NCBI GenBank assembly: GCA_034401135.1 | Contig: JAWZSP010000008.1 | Coordinates: 1,798,001 to 1,862,000, forward strand | Direction of reading: 5' to 3' | DNA from: Volutella citrinella | Lineage: Eukaryota > Ascomycota > Sordariomycetes > Hypocreales > Nectriaceae | Length of the DNA stretch: 64,000 bases | Shown: one piece after another, positions 36,692-47,275 of the stretch | How positions within the stretch are numbered: the stretch's first letter is position 1 | Layout: the number at the start of each line of letters is the position of its first letter | Translations under genes and position numbers: made by a program | Notes under the pieces: model-generated | What the model was told of the DNA's origin: nothing | The model's input: the letters and a program-made list of their open reading frames with translations, nothing else | Database searches by the model: none

Positions 36692-37855
36692 TTAGTGAGA
36701 GTGGCGGCGGGCGTGGCGGCGAGCGTGGCCCTGGGGCTTCTTGCACCTGAGGCGGCGCGTGGTGGTAGTCGCGGCAGGCTCCTGGCCGGCCACGGCGCTG
36801 GGGATGGCGGTGGTGGTGGGTTGAGCAACGATCTCAGGGTTGTTGACAACAGGAGGCTTAGTGTAGGCAGGCTCCTGGTAGCCGTTGCCGTTGCCGCCAG
36901 CAGGAGCAGCAGTGGTGGTAGGCTTGGTAGCGGTGGCAAGAGTAGTGCTGGGGACATAGACCTCGCCGCTCTCGCCGCCATCGCTGCCACCGCTGCCGGG
37001 CTGGGGGTAGGGAGTGGCATCGGGCTGGGAGCGGGCGGTGCCAGTGATGGGAGTGGCGCTGCTGGCAATGGCAGAGGTGCGCTGCTGGACGGACTCGCCG
37101 CCCTTAATCACAGCAGGTCCGGGGATCTTGTACTCGCCAAAGTCCTGGTAGACGTTGCAGTCAATACCGGCGTCCTCAGGCTTGTACAGGGCTGTGCCGA
37201 GCACGCCCTCGGGCTGGTCGGTGCCAGAGCCGGTGATCTCGAGGTTGAAGCACTGGGGATAGTTCTGGGCACCTCCCTTCTGGTGGGCAGAGTGAAGGGC
37301 GATGAACTCGTGACGGAGGACGTAGAAGCCGGCCTTGACGTTCTTGGGGATCTGGACCATCCAGCCGAAGCCGTTGGTGAGGACCTCGTCGGTGGCGAAC
37401 TTGCCGGGGGTGCCAGCGGCGGGGCTCTTGGACTCCATGCCCTTCTCGTCAATCTTGAAGAACTTGAGCGTCTCCTTCTGGACAGTCTCGCATCCGGCGT
37501 CGCCGCAGGGAGCGAGGTAGTCAAGCACGGGGCCGACGTGGCCCTCGGGCCAGGTGTCCCACTGGACGAAGATGCTATCGCCAGCAGCGACCTTGGCGTG
37601 GCCCTTGGCGTTCTTAGCACCCTTGTGGCAGATGATGTCAGGGCTGCCATAGTCCTTGGGAGAAACGAAGCCGTTGTCCGTGACAGTAGTGTCCCAGCCC
37701 ACGACGATGGGGCGGGGGTTCTTCCAGGGATCAGAGAAGGTGTCGAACCCGGGGTAGGAAGCGCCGTTGATGACGATGTTGTTGACGTGTCCGTGGGCAA
37801 CGACGGAAACAGCGCCAGCCAGAGCGGCAAGGATAGTCTGAGTAGTGGAAGGCAT
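36692..37855 (-). CDS. AA9 lytic polysaccharide monooxygenase
   Basis: A secreted copper enzyme that oxidatively cleaves cellulose or other beta-glucans. It is intronless, 387 aa. The signal peptide ends VVA and exposes His21 as the mature N-terminus (HGHVNNIVING); with His106 in WPEGHVGPVLDYLAPC this forms the histidine brace, and the axial Tyr is in the NYPQCFNLEI block. The catalytic domain ends near residue 250. A Ser/Thr/Pro/Gly-rich linker of about 110 residues follows, finishing in a short His/Arg-rich tail (RRLRCKKPQGHARRHARRHSH) instead of a CBM1. Codon choice is strongly biased to C-ending codons, suggesting high expression. The region 37860-38110 upstream is a likely long 5' UTR. 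Confidence 0.94.
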   Translation of the reverse strand: MPSTTQTILAALAGAVSVVAHGHVNNIVINGASYPGFDTFSDPWKNPRPIVVGWDTTVTDNGFVSPKDYGSPDIICHKGAKNAKGHAKVAAGDSIFVQWDTWPEGHVGPVLDYLAPCGDAGCETVQKETLKFFKIDEKGMESKSPAAGTPGKFATDEVLTNGFGWMVQIPKNVKAGFYVLRHEFIALHSAHQKGGAQNYPQCFNLEITGSGTDQPEGVLGTALYKPEDAGIDCNVYQDFGEYKIPGPAVIKGGESVQQRTSAIASSATPITGTARSQPDATPYPQPGSGGSDGGESGEVYVPSTTLATATKPTTTAAPAGGNGNGYQEPAYTKPPVVNNPEIVAQPTTTAIPSAVAGQEPAATTTTRRLRCKKPQGHARRHARRHSH

Positions 37856-40800
37856 GTTTGCTAGTTTGCGTGATAGTTTGCTTGTAGTTGTGGTTGTGAA
37901 AATGAAGGAATGTTGTGAGGACGATGTGGTCAGTCTGGCTAGCAGATACTGAGAAGGAATGGCAAAACTTCAATCAATGAAGTAATGATGAGAAAGAAAA
38001 AGGAGAGTAGCCTCACAGAGGTCAGAGAACGGGAACAAGAAACTGCAAGTGAGTGCCTGTGAATAGAGGAGGAAAGCATTTCACTTCCACCGGGAGAAGG
38101 CCGTCTTATAGACACCCACAAAGGCTGTCTGGCAGCCCTCGTTCGGCCCCCCCAGTAAACCCTCTAAGGTGCAGCCAGCTACTTGCAAGGGTGGCTAGGA
38201 TACCCCCGCGCATGGACGTATCTGGGCGCAGTGGGCGGTCTTGGACTCTTGGGGTCCAAGCTTGGCAGGGGTGTGTCGGACCAACCAGACGGCTAGGCGA
38301 GGATGGAGGGTGATGCTCTACTGTGATAGGGGGGCGGGTTGGGCCAACAGCGTAAATAGTACGGAGGTGTCTGTTTCAGAAAGCATTGTGACAACTTGGC
38401 ATTGGGAGTCCAGTTCATCCCGACAGTAGGGAGAGAGAACCAGGACGGACGGGGCAATTACCGCACACGTTGAAGGGACTCCATGGGCCGATCGATTGCG
38501 GAGAAGACGTGGCAGCGTTTCGAAACGGGAGCTGAGATTGACGAGTGTCACCGGATTGGGCTCGTTTACAGGAGGCCTGCACCGGCGAGCACGAGCACTG
38601 GCATAAGACGGGCAGAGACAGGCATCGGCATCGGTATTGGCGAAGGCAAGTCAGACGGCCGGACAAGGCTGTTTTTCGGTCTGTCCAGTCCCGTGCGGCA
38701 ATGGCAGTGGCCTTGGTGGCGAGTTGTCTGCTAGCTCAAAGAGGTCAGCGGTCAGTGAGCGAACGAGCTAGCCAATCCAGTGCGACGACGGCATGTTGGT
38801 GGTTCCCTGAGAGAGGCTGAGGGCCTAGGGAGGTGCGAGTGCCGAGGCAGGCGGAGTGGAGTTGGCTCCATGGACTGCATCGCTGGTGGCGTTGGTCATC
38901 ATCGGCGCAACTTGGCATCCCAGGTTCAAGGGGAAGGGGGGAGCCCCGGCGAAGAGAATCTCTCGCAAAAGTTGAATCCTTCGACGAGGTTCCCAGACAC
39001 ACGGACGCCACCAGGCGTGGAGCGGACCATGATGCGGCCTATTCGGGGGCTGCGCGCCTTCGGGTGATCCTGGTCCTGGCTCAACCGCCTACACAGTATA
39101 CTGTCACTTGTGCGTCGGGTCCGACCAGATGGACACACAACTGGACGTGTAAACCGCTACAGTTGCGAATAGAGAGGCAGAGGAGATGTTCCATGCCCTT
39201 ATTCCCCTGTCGCGTGAAGGGAAACGGCCTCGTAGGAGCTGGTGCGGAGGCGGGGTGTCACAGGAAGCAACGCAAGGAAGGCAGGCGAGGTAGAGCAAAG
39301 CGAGGCCGCAAGACGCAGGCTGGGAATCAGACCGGCAAGGAGCCGCGCAAGGAGCAGGGAGCCCAGCCGAAGCGCGAAGAGAAGAGGGGAGTCACACTCA
39401 GAACGACAAAGCTCTTGCAGCAGCAGGAGCGGCGATTCTGGGACCGGGGCGTTTGTGGGTGTCGTAGTGGGGGAGGAAACAGCGAGTAAGAATCGGCAGG
39501 TGGCAGGTTGGCGGTCGCAGATGCTTCAATCAGGCAGGTTGGACGAGTTGGCGCTGACGCAGGTACGAAAAAGCCAGCCTCCAGGACCTGCAGCCTGCCG
39601 CCTGTGCGACGCCATTGGCGCGTTGCCTTCTGGACCACGGCCCAGGTCCGCCCCAGGGAGGCAGCAGGCGGCTTCCGGCTGTTCAGGGGGACGCAGTAGT
39701 GGACGCTACCCGCTGGCCCTACCCACTGATGCGCGCCCCGCCAGGCCTCAAGTCCTGCCCGAATGCGCGCAAGTAGCCCGCAGGCCTCCTGAGGCCCTGG
39801 CCGCCCAATCACCCCTCTCCGCACAGCGGGCCAGTCCGATGAGGTGATCTTTGGCCGATCCCTCTCTTCTTACGCGACGCATTGCATTGTTTCGATCCTT
39901 CCTCCTGAGAAAGAGCCCTGTCTTTTCGCAGCGGTTCCTCCATCGAGGAGGATGGGATGGATCGATTGAGACGGCCCTGAAGCGCTCGCAGCCCGACAAA
40001 CCCTGAAAGTCCCCCTTGTAATAAATTGAAATGGGCGGCGTTGTTCGTTCGTCCCGTCAGCCGTGGACCTGCACCACAATATGTTTGAAACGCCTACTCC
40101 GTCGAAAAGCACCGAGATGCAGGGGCGAGAAAACACCTCACCGGCGTGCTGTACCAAGGTCACTTCTCATTGCCTATCACTTTGTGGCTCCAGCACCTGC
40201 CACCAGCGCACCGACGGTGCACAGCCCGTTGTTTAATCTATTCTTCATTTTTCTTTTGGGGCTTTTGCGCCTGGATCTGCTGATTCTCACATTGAGTAAT
40301 GTCCTTGTGTTCTAGCACGGGCACTGTTCAAGCACACAATTACTAGTAACTATATTGCATGCATGCAGACAGCCGGAGAGACGGAGGAGTTGGCGATGCC
40401 ATGTCAAACAGCGCACCGCGCATTGACGGATGAGTGGGCTGCTCCGGGCCATGGAAGCTCTTGCGTCATCTCGATCCACCGTCGCAGCCCGACTCTTTAA
40501 CGACCAGCCGTTGAGTCAACCGCCCAAGTTGCGCGATGGCATGCGACCTGCGCGCGTGGCCTTGATCCCTCGTGGGACTATGTAAAAATAAAGACTAGGT
40601 TTGCCGCCATCATATGGCCTCGTGCGCCGTCCCGAATCCCGCAGAGGGAGGCGGGTGTCCACAATTGCTTCCTTCGGCAGCCTCGCCATTGGCCCAGCTA
40701 CCCTCTGCTGGATGAATAGGGTCCTTCCAGCCGCCCGCGAACTGCGGTTGTATCGGCCCTGCAGATGCCTCCACCGCGGGCGCCTATTCGGTGGACGAGA

Positions 40801-41173
40801 CATGGCGACAACGGGAATCGCGGCGCTTGCTCTCGACATGCCCGCATGCGATGCAGGCTATATTCGGGTTTCACCATGAGAAACCGATCAACTCGCAGTG
40901 ATTAGATGATTTCCGTTGCATTGAAAGTAGAGCGTCAACTAATATTAGCAGCCGCGGCTCTGTGCGCAGCCAATTCCGCTTCCCCCTTTAGGCAATCTCC
41001 CCATTTTCGGCTGCAAATTTGTCACCCCATCGTGACGATGCGACCTTCGGCACTTTGCACGACTGCCGGCCAGGTTTGTGGTTGTCTCGTCGTTTTCAAG
41101 TCCTCCTACCGTTGCCGCCGCTGCCGTTTGTGCTGCGTGTAAGCCGTCATCAGAATCCGACGTCAGCTGCAGC
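37856..41173. other. 3.3-kb stretch without convincing genes
   Basis: The longest gene-poor part of the window. It holds the LPMO promoter on its left. Frames of 200 codons at 38833-39489 and 39242-39847 are Arg/Gly/Ser-rich, overlap each other in different frames and show no wobble bias, so I do not call them genes. The plus strand is markedly purine-rich from about 39190 to 39480. Confidence 0.45.
38105..38110 (-). promoter_or_regulatory. TATA-like element upstream of LPMO
   Basis: Read on the minus strand this is TATAAG in the context gtgtctataagacggc, 250 bp upstream of the LPMO start codon. It fits a promoter with a long 5' UTR but is only a six-base match. Confidence 0.35.
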
Positions 41174-42106
41174 ATGTTCTGGCGCTCACGCTCCACCGAG
41201 GCCGCCGTGGCTGCAGGCCCGGATGTAGAACAGGGGTCACCTTCAAACACAGCCCCCAATGACGCTGCATCTGCGTCTGCCTCCGCCCGAGACAGCCAGG
41301 TCACGATCCGCAATGAGAGGGACGACGCAGGACGCCATGTCTCGAAAGCCAGCCGCTGGCTGGAGCCCAGCACCGCATTTACCGGCCACCAGCTCTTCTA
41401 CGTGTTTGCCCTCGACGGCGTTGGCGGCATGGCCGTGTCGGGCGGCGTCAACTTTGCGCTGGCGTATGGTGAGTGCAAACGCAACCTTACATGCAATGTC
41501 CACGTTTGAGATGCGGCTCTTGGCTAACACGGCGGCGGCCAATCAGTCATGTACACAACCCAGGACACCGTCAAGCACCCGGTGCGCCTGTTCCAGCTCC
41601 CAAACACCTTGGCTGGCGATGCAGCCGTGACCATCATTGTCCAGTGCATCCTAACGTGGTTTGTCGAGATGGGCCTCGTGCGCTACGACCTGAACCAGCG
41701 CTCGGCCCAGCCCATTGGGTTCGTTCCCCAACCCGATCACCCCGTCCTGCGCTGGCTCTTCTTCCTGCCCGGGACAGGCGGCGGTCCGGGGGAGCCCAAG
41801 CCAGCCTCCCGGTTTCCCACGTTGTCGTACGTGCTCCAGAACGCCCTGCGCGGGTTCCTGCTCGCCGTCGCCGGCTTTCTCCTGCTCTGGCCCATCGGTG
41901 TGGGCGTTTTGACGCAGTTCGGGACGCGTTCCGGTGGCGATTACCTGTATGCTGACCGTTGGACGCCTCAAGCATTCAAGTGCATCCTCGGCGGCGTTCT
42001 TGGCCTGCTTACGACGCCTCTCATGGCCATGTTCTGGCTGATCAAGGCTGGCTGGTCGCATGAGCCCGTTTCAGCGGAGGAGAAGCAGGCGCAAGCCACG
42101 GTTTGA
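41174..42106 (+). CDS. Four-span fungal membrane protein (DUF2456-like)
   Basis: Exons 41174-41468 and 41547-42106 give 284 aa. After an Ala/Ser-rich polar N-tail come four hydrophobic spans: around FALDGVGGMAVSGGVNFALAY, DAAVTIIVQCILTWFVEMGLV, ALRGFLLAVAGFLLLWPIGVG and ILGGVLGLLTTPLMAMFWLI. The pattern resembles an uncharacterised fungal family (I believe DUF2456); no catalytic residues are apparent and the function is unknown. The intron has GTGAGT and CAG. ATG 41174 is the first in frame with good context (CAGCATGTT). Confidence 0.82.
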
Positions 42107-42885
42107 GGCCCATCTGGTGTCAGCGAGCTGCCATCGCAACATGCAAGAGACGGCTTGCACGCTTTGCTCTGGGTTGGGCCGGGAAATACGAGTTGTCAAT
42201 CACGAGACGACACAGACACGACAAAGACATAGACTTACGACATCATACGCCCACTGCACCTCGACTAGGCCGAGCAATTGGCCATGAAGGACAGAGATGT
42301 GTTTAGGAATAATCTTAATTTTAATTTTAATTATTATCCTTAGCTGTCGTACAGAGCAATCCGAGGTCTGGTTGTGTGTTGTGTCAAGGTGCGACGTCGG
42401 GGAAATATGCAAATGTAGGGTAACTCGAGTACCAATGTCTGCTGTGCCATGACAGCAGGCGGCGTCGAGCCAGATGAGGTATTCATTTCCTGGACTGCAT
42501 CTTCGCATATATGATTTCTTCCATTCATGCCATGAACTGGATTCATGGGCCTGGTGGCATTCGCAATTCGCGTTCACAAGGGGCCACCCTGTGTTGGAGG
42601 GGTTGCCCAGGACTTCCGACATACCCAGTCATAACAAAATAAACTAAAGCCGGGACAGAATGAATTAGCAAGTAGATTCCAAGCGTTGAAGCCATATTAT
42701 TTACACAGGATCAAATGCCCAAGACTCATTTGGATGCTGTGCTGCGTTGCTTCTCTCACGCTGGCTATCAAGGTACCTGGATGATGTTCCGCTTCTGACC
42801 AAGTGGGGTCTGATGTCACCCAGGCTCCAGCCTCCCGCGACACCTCACACCCTCCTCATGCACGCGCAGAGCCTCGAGTATCGCT
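42107..42885. other. Intergenic region
   Basis: 3' flank of the membrane-protein gene and promoter of the carboxypeptidase. Includes an A/T run with repeated TTTTAA at about 42315-42335. No coding frame is supported. Confidence 0.5.
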
Positions 42886-44599
42886 ATGATGGGGCTTCAA
42901 TTCTTATGCAAATGGGCGCTACTGGGCGCCTTCGTGACAGAGGCAGCCGGATACATCCACGGAGTGAGCACCGAGTTCCGGGCCTTTCGTCAGCGACCGT
43001 GGGCTCCGAAGCCCGAGGTTGAGAAGCTGCCCACCGCCGTCAACATCTCGGTGCCCATCGACCACTTCCACAACGAGAGCATATATGCGCCGCATTCCGA
43101 CGGCAAGTTCCCCCTGAGGTTCTGGTTCGACGCTAAGCACTACCGCAAGGGCGGCCCCGTCATCGTGCTCGCGTCTGGGGAGACGAGCGGGGAGGACCGG
43201 CTGCCCTTCCTCCAGTATGGCATCTTGGCCTTGCTGGCCCAGGCGACCGGCGGCGTCGGCGTCGTGTTGGAGCACCGCTACTATGGGACCAGCTTTCCCG
43301 TACCTGATCTGAGCGCTGAGAACATGCGCTTCCTTTCCACGGAGCAGGCCCTCGCGGATACGGCCTACTTCGCTCAGCACGTTCAGTTCCCCGGGCTCGA
43401 GGACTTGAACCTGACGGCGCCTTCGACACCATACATCATCTATGGCGGCTCTTATGCTGGTGCCTTTGCCGCCTTTGCCCGCAAGGTATACCCGGACCTA
43501 TTCTGGGGCGCAATATCTTCGTCTGGCGTCACAGAGGCCATTATTGACTACTGGGAGTACTATGAGGCGGCGCGCATCTTTGCGCCTGGCGAATGCGCAA
43601 TCACGACGCAGCGATTGACTCACGTGGTTGACAGCGTTCTGCTAGGAAAGGACATGGGCCTAGTCAAGCAGCTCAAGGAGGCCTTTGGCCTTGGTCCGCT
43701 CAGAGACGACGACTTCGCCAGCGCCATCAGCCGCGGAATCTCTGGACTCCAAGGCACCAACTGGGACCCGGAGGAGGACACGTCGGACTTTGGCTTTTAC
43801 TGCGCGAGCATCAGCTCGGACGACATTCTTTTCACGAGCACCCGACATCTCGTGCCGGTGGTCGAGAACGCGCTGACAGCTGCTGGCTACCAGAAGCAAC
43901 TCGGCACACTGACGAACCGCATGCTCAACTACATCGGCTACATCAGGACCCACGTCAAACAGGATCTCAGGACGTATTGTAAAGGCAAGTCCATAGTAGA
44001 CTGCTACACAAGCTACGGCAAGTCCGACCGCATCGACCTGCATCAGGGAATGGCCCGGAGCTGGGGCTACCAAGTGTGTACACAGTGAGTCTCCGTCTTG
44101 ACAACTGGTGACAGACCAGAAAGTCGCTGACATGAATAGATGGGGCTACTTCCAAACCGGATCGGGAGTGCCCGAGGGCCAGCTCCCCCTCGTTTCCCGC
44201 CTGATTGACCTGGAATACTCGTCCATTCTCTGCCGGGAGGGCTTCAACATCACCGACCCGCCCAACGTCGAGTCAATCAACAAGCTGGGCGGGCTCAACT
44301 TCAGCTACCCGCGGGTCGCCTTCGTCGACGGCGCTGTTGACCCCTGGCGGGCCGCGACGCCGCACAAGATCGGGCTTCCCGACAGGAAGTCGACCGTCGA
44401 CGAGCCGTTCATCCTGATCGAACACGGCGTGCATCACTGGGACGAGAATGGCAAGCGTCCGGACGACGACTCGACGGGCCTGCCTCCGCCGGCTGTTGCG
44501 AGGGCGCAGAAGGAGGAGATATCTTTCGTCAAGGCATGGCTCGTGGAATGGGAACAGGCGAGGACGGCGGAGGTTGATGTTGCGCCGGGGGAGCTGTAG
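42886..44599 (+). CDS. Secreted serine carboxypeptidase, S28 family (Pro-Xaa type)
   Basis: Cleaves residues after proline, like lysosomal Pro-X carboxypeptidase, in the vacuole or outside the cell. Exons 42886-44084 and 44140-44599 give 552 aa with a signal peptide (MMGLQFLCKWALLGAFVTEAAG). The catalytic triad is Ser189 in YGGSYAG, Asp467 in VDGAVDPWR and His498/499 in EHGVHHWDEN. The S28 block VLEHRYYGTSFPV is present. Several NxS/T sequons suggest glycosylation. Fungal members are often acid proteases used to feed on proline-rich protein. Start may be the second Met (42889). Confidence 0.93.
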
Positions 44600-44865
44600 G
44601 AGGAGTTTCGTTGAGTTGGCATAGGCTGGCGGCATGGATCACATCCGTACCACTCAGCTTTATCTTGTATATGAACTTATAGTGTCGGAACTGGCATGGA
44701 ATAGAAAGAATGTCAAAGTGCGTCTTGTACTACATACATCATCATGGATCTTGACCTATCATAAAAACAGCTTTTCGCCAGTCCGCCCGCCTAAACTCCA
44801 GTTCCTGTCTAGTCCTTCTTGCGCAACTTCCCATTAACACTTTCCAATCTAGACACCGGGCCAGT

Positions 44866-46101
44866 CTATTGAAATCTTGTTAGCACGGCGTCCTCGGCGA
44901 GATGCTCGACCTGCTTACCGAAGATGGACCTCTGCCTGTTCACCTTGCTCACCCCGACGCCCTCGCCGACGCGCACCTCCTTGCCAACGGCCGACCCGAA
45001 GCTGTAGCCGTACCTCCCAAAGACAGGGCTGTACTTTGCGCCCTCGTCCACCCTGCGGTCCTTCATCAGCGACTTGAGAGCCTTGCCGCGGTCGTCGGCG
45101 GCGGGCGCGCCCGTCTCGTAGTCGACCGTGATGACGCGGCAGCGGTGGCAGTTCGCCGTGAGCGACATCTGCAGGCCGCTCCCAAAGGACAGGCCGCCCC
45201 AGAAGTCCTCGGCCCAGGCAGCCGACGCGCCCTTGACGACGATGTTGGGGCGGAACTTTGTAATGTCCATCCGCGACCCGTCGCCGAACCGCGACGTGAC
45301 CTGGTTGTTGGACTCTTCCGTCACGACGAGGTAGTGCGCGAGGTCGGAGAAGCCGAGCCGCTCGTCTGGGTGCGACACCAGGGGGAGACGGTTACGGAGA
45401 CGCTCCAGCAGTCCGGCCTTCTTCAGGCCCGCCTCGCTGTGCGGCGCGAGAGATCCCAGCACCGGGCGAGAGCCGTCGCCGAGGTAGGCCAGCCTCACCT
45501 CCATGCCCAGACGGTCGGAGAACCAGGACGCCAGGCGGTCGCCCATGTCAAAGGCTAGAGTCGCGCTGTTGTACATGTTGACCTCGAGCCGCGCCAGACC
45601 CTCGGTCCGCGGCGCCAGCGGGAACCGGACCATGTCGTCGTCCATCGTCTGCTCGCCGGTGCGCTCGCCGGTCCACTGCACCGTCACCTCGTCGCCGTCG
45701 TAGTCGATCGACTGCGCGAAAAAAACGAGGCGCATCTCGTGCGTCATGTGCACAGTCTTGTACTCGGGGGCCCTGTCGGGATTGGCGGCGTCGCGGATCA
45801 CCTTTTGCAGGCAGAAGACGCGGTCGCCGACGAGGCCGTTGGGCCCGACCCGCGCCTTTTGGACGGCGCAGGGCCGCAGGCTCTTGACGGGATAGACGTA
45901 GATCTGGGATTCATTGTCAGTCAGCTGCTCGCAAGCGAGGAGGACTGCGCTGGACTGCGCTGGTCTCACCTGTGTGACCTCGAGTTGCTCTCCCCCGCCG
46001 CCCCGCTTCTGACCTGTCGCGACAAAGAGATACGCCAGGGTTGAGGCGAGCACGGCGCCCATTGCCCCGATGAGCGTAGTCGTGGCAGTGTAGTTTTCCA
46101 T
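44866..46101 (-). CDS. MOSC-domain protein, mARC-like
   Basis: Exons 46101-45970 and 45903-44866 give 389 aa. The N-terminus is a membrane anchor (TTTLIGAMGAVLASTLAYLFVA). The MOSC N-terminal beta-barrel follows (IYVYPVKSLRPCAVQKA), and then the MOSC domain ending in SLTANCHRCRVITVDYETG, where the cysteine is expected to ligate the molybdenum cofactor. Animal mARC proteins reduce N-hydroxylated compounds on the outer mitochondrial membrane, using cytochrome b5. Location and activity here are inferred from this similarity. An AT-rich ATAAATAAG on the minus strand near 46188 could be the TATA element. Confidence 0.9.
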   Translation of the reverse strand: MENYTATTTLIGAMGAVLASTLAYLFVATGQKRGGGGEQLEVTQVRPAQSSAVLLACEQLTDNESQIYVYPVKSLRPCAVQKARVGPNGLVGDRVFCLQKVIRDAANPDRAPEYKTVHMTHEMRLVFFAQSIDYDGDEVTVQWTGERTGEQTMDDDMVRFPLAPRTEGLARLEVNMYNSATLAFDMGDRLASWFSDRLGMEVRLAYLGDGSRPVLGSLAPHSEAGLKKAGLLERLRNRLPLVSHPDERLGFSDLAHYLVVTEESNNQVTSRFGDGSRMDITKFRPNIVVKGASAAWAEDFWGGLSFGSGLQMSLTANCHRCRVITVDYETGAPAADDRGKALKSLMKDRRVDEGAKYSPVFGRYGYSFGSAVGKEVRVGEGVGVSKVNRQRSIFGKQVEHLAEDAVLTRFQ

Positions 46102-47029
46102 TTCTTCAGCCTTGTTGATGTAAATGTTGTGAAATGAAGTGCAAGTGTGATTGGGAAATGGGGGCCAAGGTAGAGGCACCGCGATGCTTATTTATGCACC
46201 GGTCGGCCCCCCGTGCGGCCGGGTCTCTCCCCGCAACGGAATCGGGAATCAGAGCCAGTGCGATAGGAAGACTGCAGCCCGGTTGCAACGATAGCCCAGC
46301 GGAGAGGGCGCCGATCTCCGATTTAGGATAAGTTTGCCGGCGCAAAGACGGCTGGGGGCGGACTAGCTAGCGCTTCCGCTGACCAAGGATGCCATTGTCT
46401 GAACGGGTTGTGTTGCGGGCGGCATTCTCCCTTGTACCGTAATTTCAGCAATGGAATGTCACTGGTAGATGCGTGCTGAACTGGGGAAAGGGTTCTCCGG
46501 TCCGGGGTGCTGAGACATGCGAACCGGTAGCATCTGAGACAGACTGTCCCAGAAGCCGGGGATGTCGATATTGTCTTGGCGAATGGCTGCATGTTCGGCA
46601 CGTAGAAAGAAGATAGTGCAACAAATGCCGATTAAATCGGGTTTATTCTCGATGCAGAGATTAATGAATTGGACTAGGTCAGAATGTGTTAAGTCTGTTC
46701 TAGTCAGTCTTGGCGATGCGAGACTTGATGGTGTTTGCAGGCATCACCGCAACACAGCCCCTGATGTTCCCAGAAAAGCTCAACACACAAGGGCGCTGAT
46801 GGCTTGGGTGAAAGCACGAGACCTAAAATGGAGAGCGTTTCTTACATCACACTTGGCCCAGCAGAGGCGGAATATTCCTGGAACAGACAGCACAGGCATC
46901 CTCGGGAACAGTTGTGACAGTGGTGTAGCTGCGCTGGACAGCAGGATATCTCTTGAAATGTATACGTCTATAGCGCTCCATCAACAAATGCAAAATAACA
47001 AATCCAGACATGCATCGCTCGCTCGGCAA
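46102..47029. other. Intergenic region
   Basis: Promoter of the MOSC gene and 3' flank of the Gly-rich gene. A plus-strand frame from 46562 continues through the Gly-rich gene as its Thr/Ser antisense shadow. No independent gene is seen. Confidence 0.45.
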
Positions 47030-47275
47030 TCAACAGCCTCCTCCTCCGCCGCCACCACCTCCTCCGTCACAACCACCACCACCACCACCACCTCCTCCTC
47101 CGTCTCCTCCAAAAAAGGCGACGCCACTGCTGCCGCCATGGTAGCGCCTGTGCTTCTTCGACTTTGTAGGCGGGCGGTATCCGTAGCGGTCGTTTCGACC
47201 GTACTGCTCGTAGTATACCGGACGAACCGGGTACTCGGCGTAGTATTGCTTCTTGGGCTTGGATCCGAAACACAT
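47030..47275 (-). CDS. Small Gly/Tyr-rich fungal protein
   Basis: An intronless 81-aa protein. It starts MCFGSKPKKQYYAEYP, a start I recognise from other short uncharacterised fungal proteins, has a Tyr/Arg-rich middle (YYEQYGRNDRYGYRPP) and a basic stretch. It ends in a run of glycines with two cysteines encoded by a GGC/GGT/GGA repeat. Cys2 next to the start Met could be a lipidation site, which is speculative. No known function. Confidence 0.7.
   Translation of the reverse strand: MCFGSKPKKQYYAEYPVRPVYYEQYGRNDRYGYRPPTKSKKHRRYHGGSSGVAFFGGDGGGGGGGGGGCDGGGGGGGGGGC

Noticed and set aside
36695..37864. 389-codon plus-strand frame
   Set aside because: Exact antisense shadow of the LPMO, caused by its strong C-ending codon bias.
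38833..39847. Two overlapping Arg/Gly/Ser-rich plus-strand frames
   Set aside because: They overlap in different frames, show no wobble bias and contain no motif, and are best explained by purine-rich composition.
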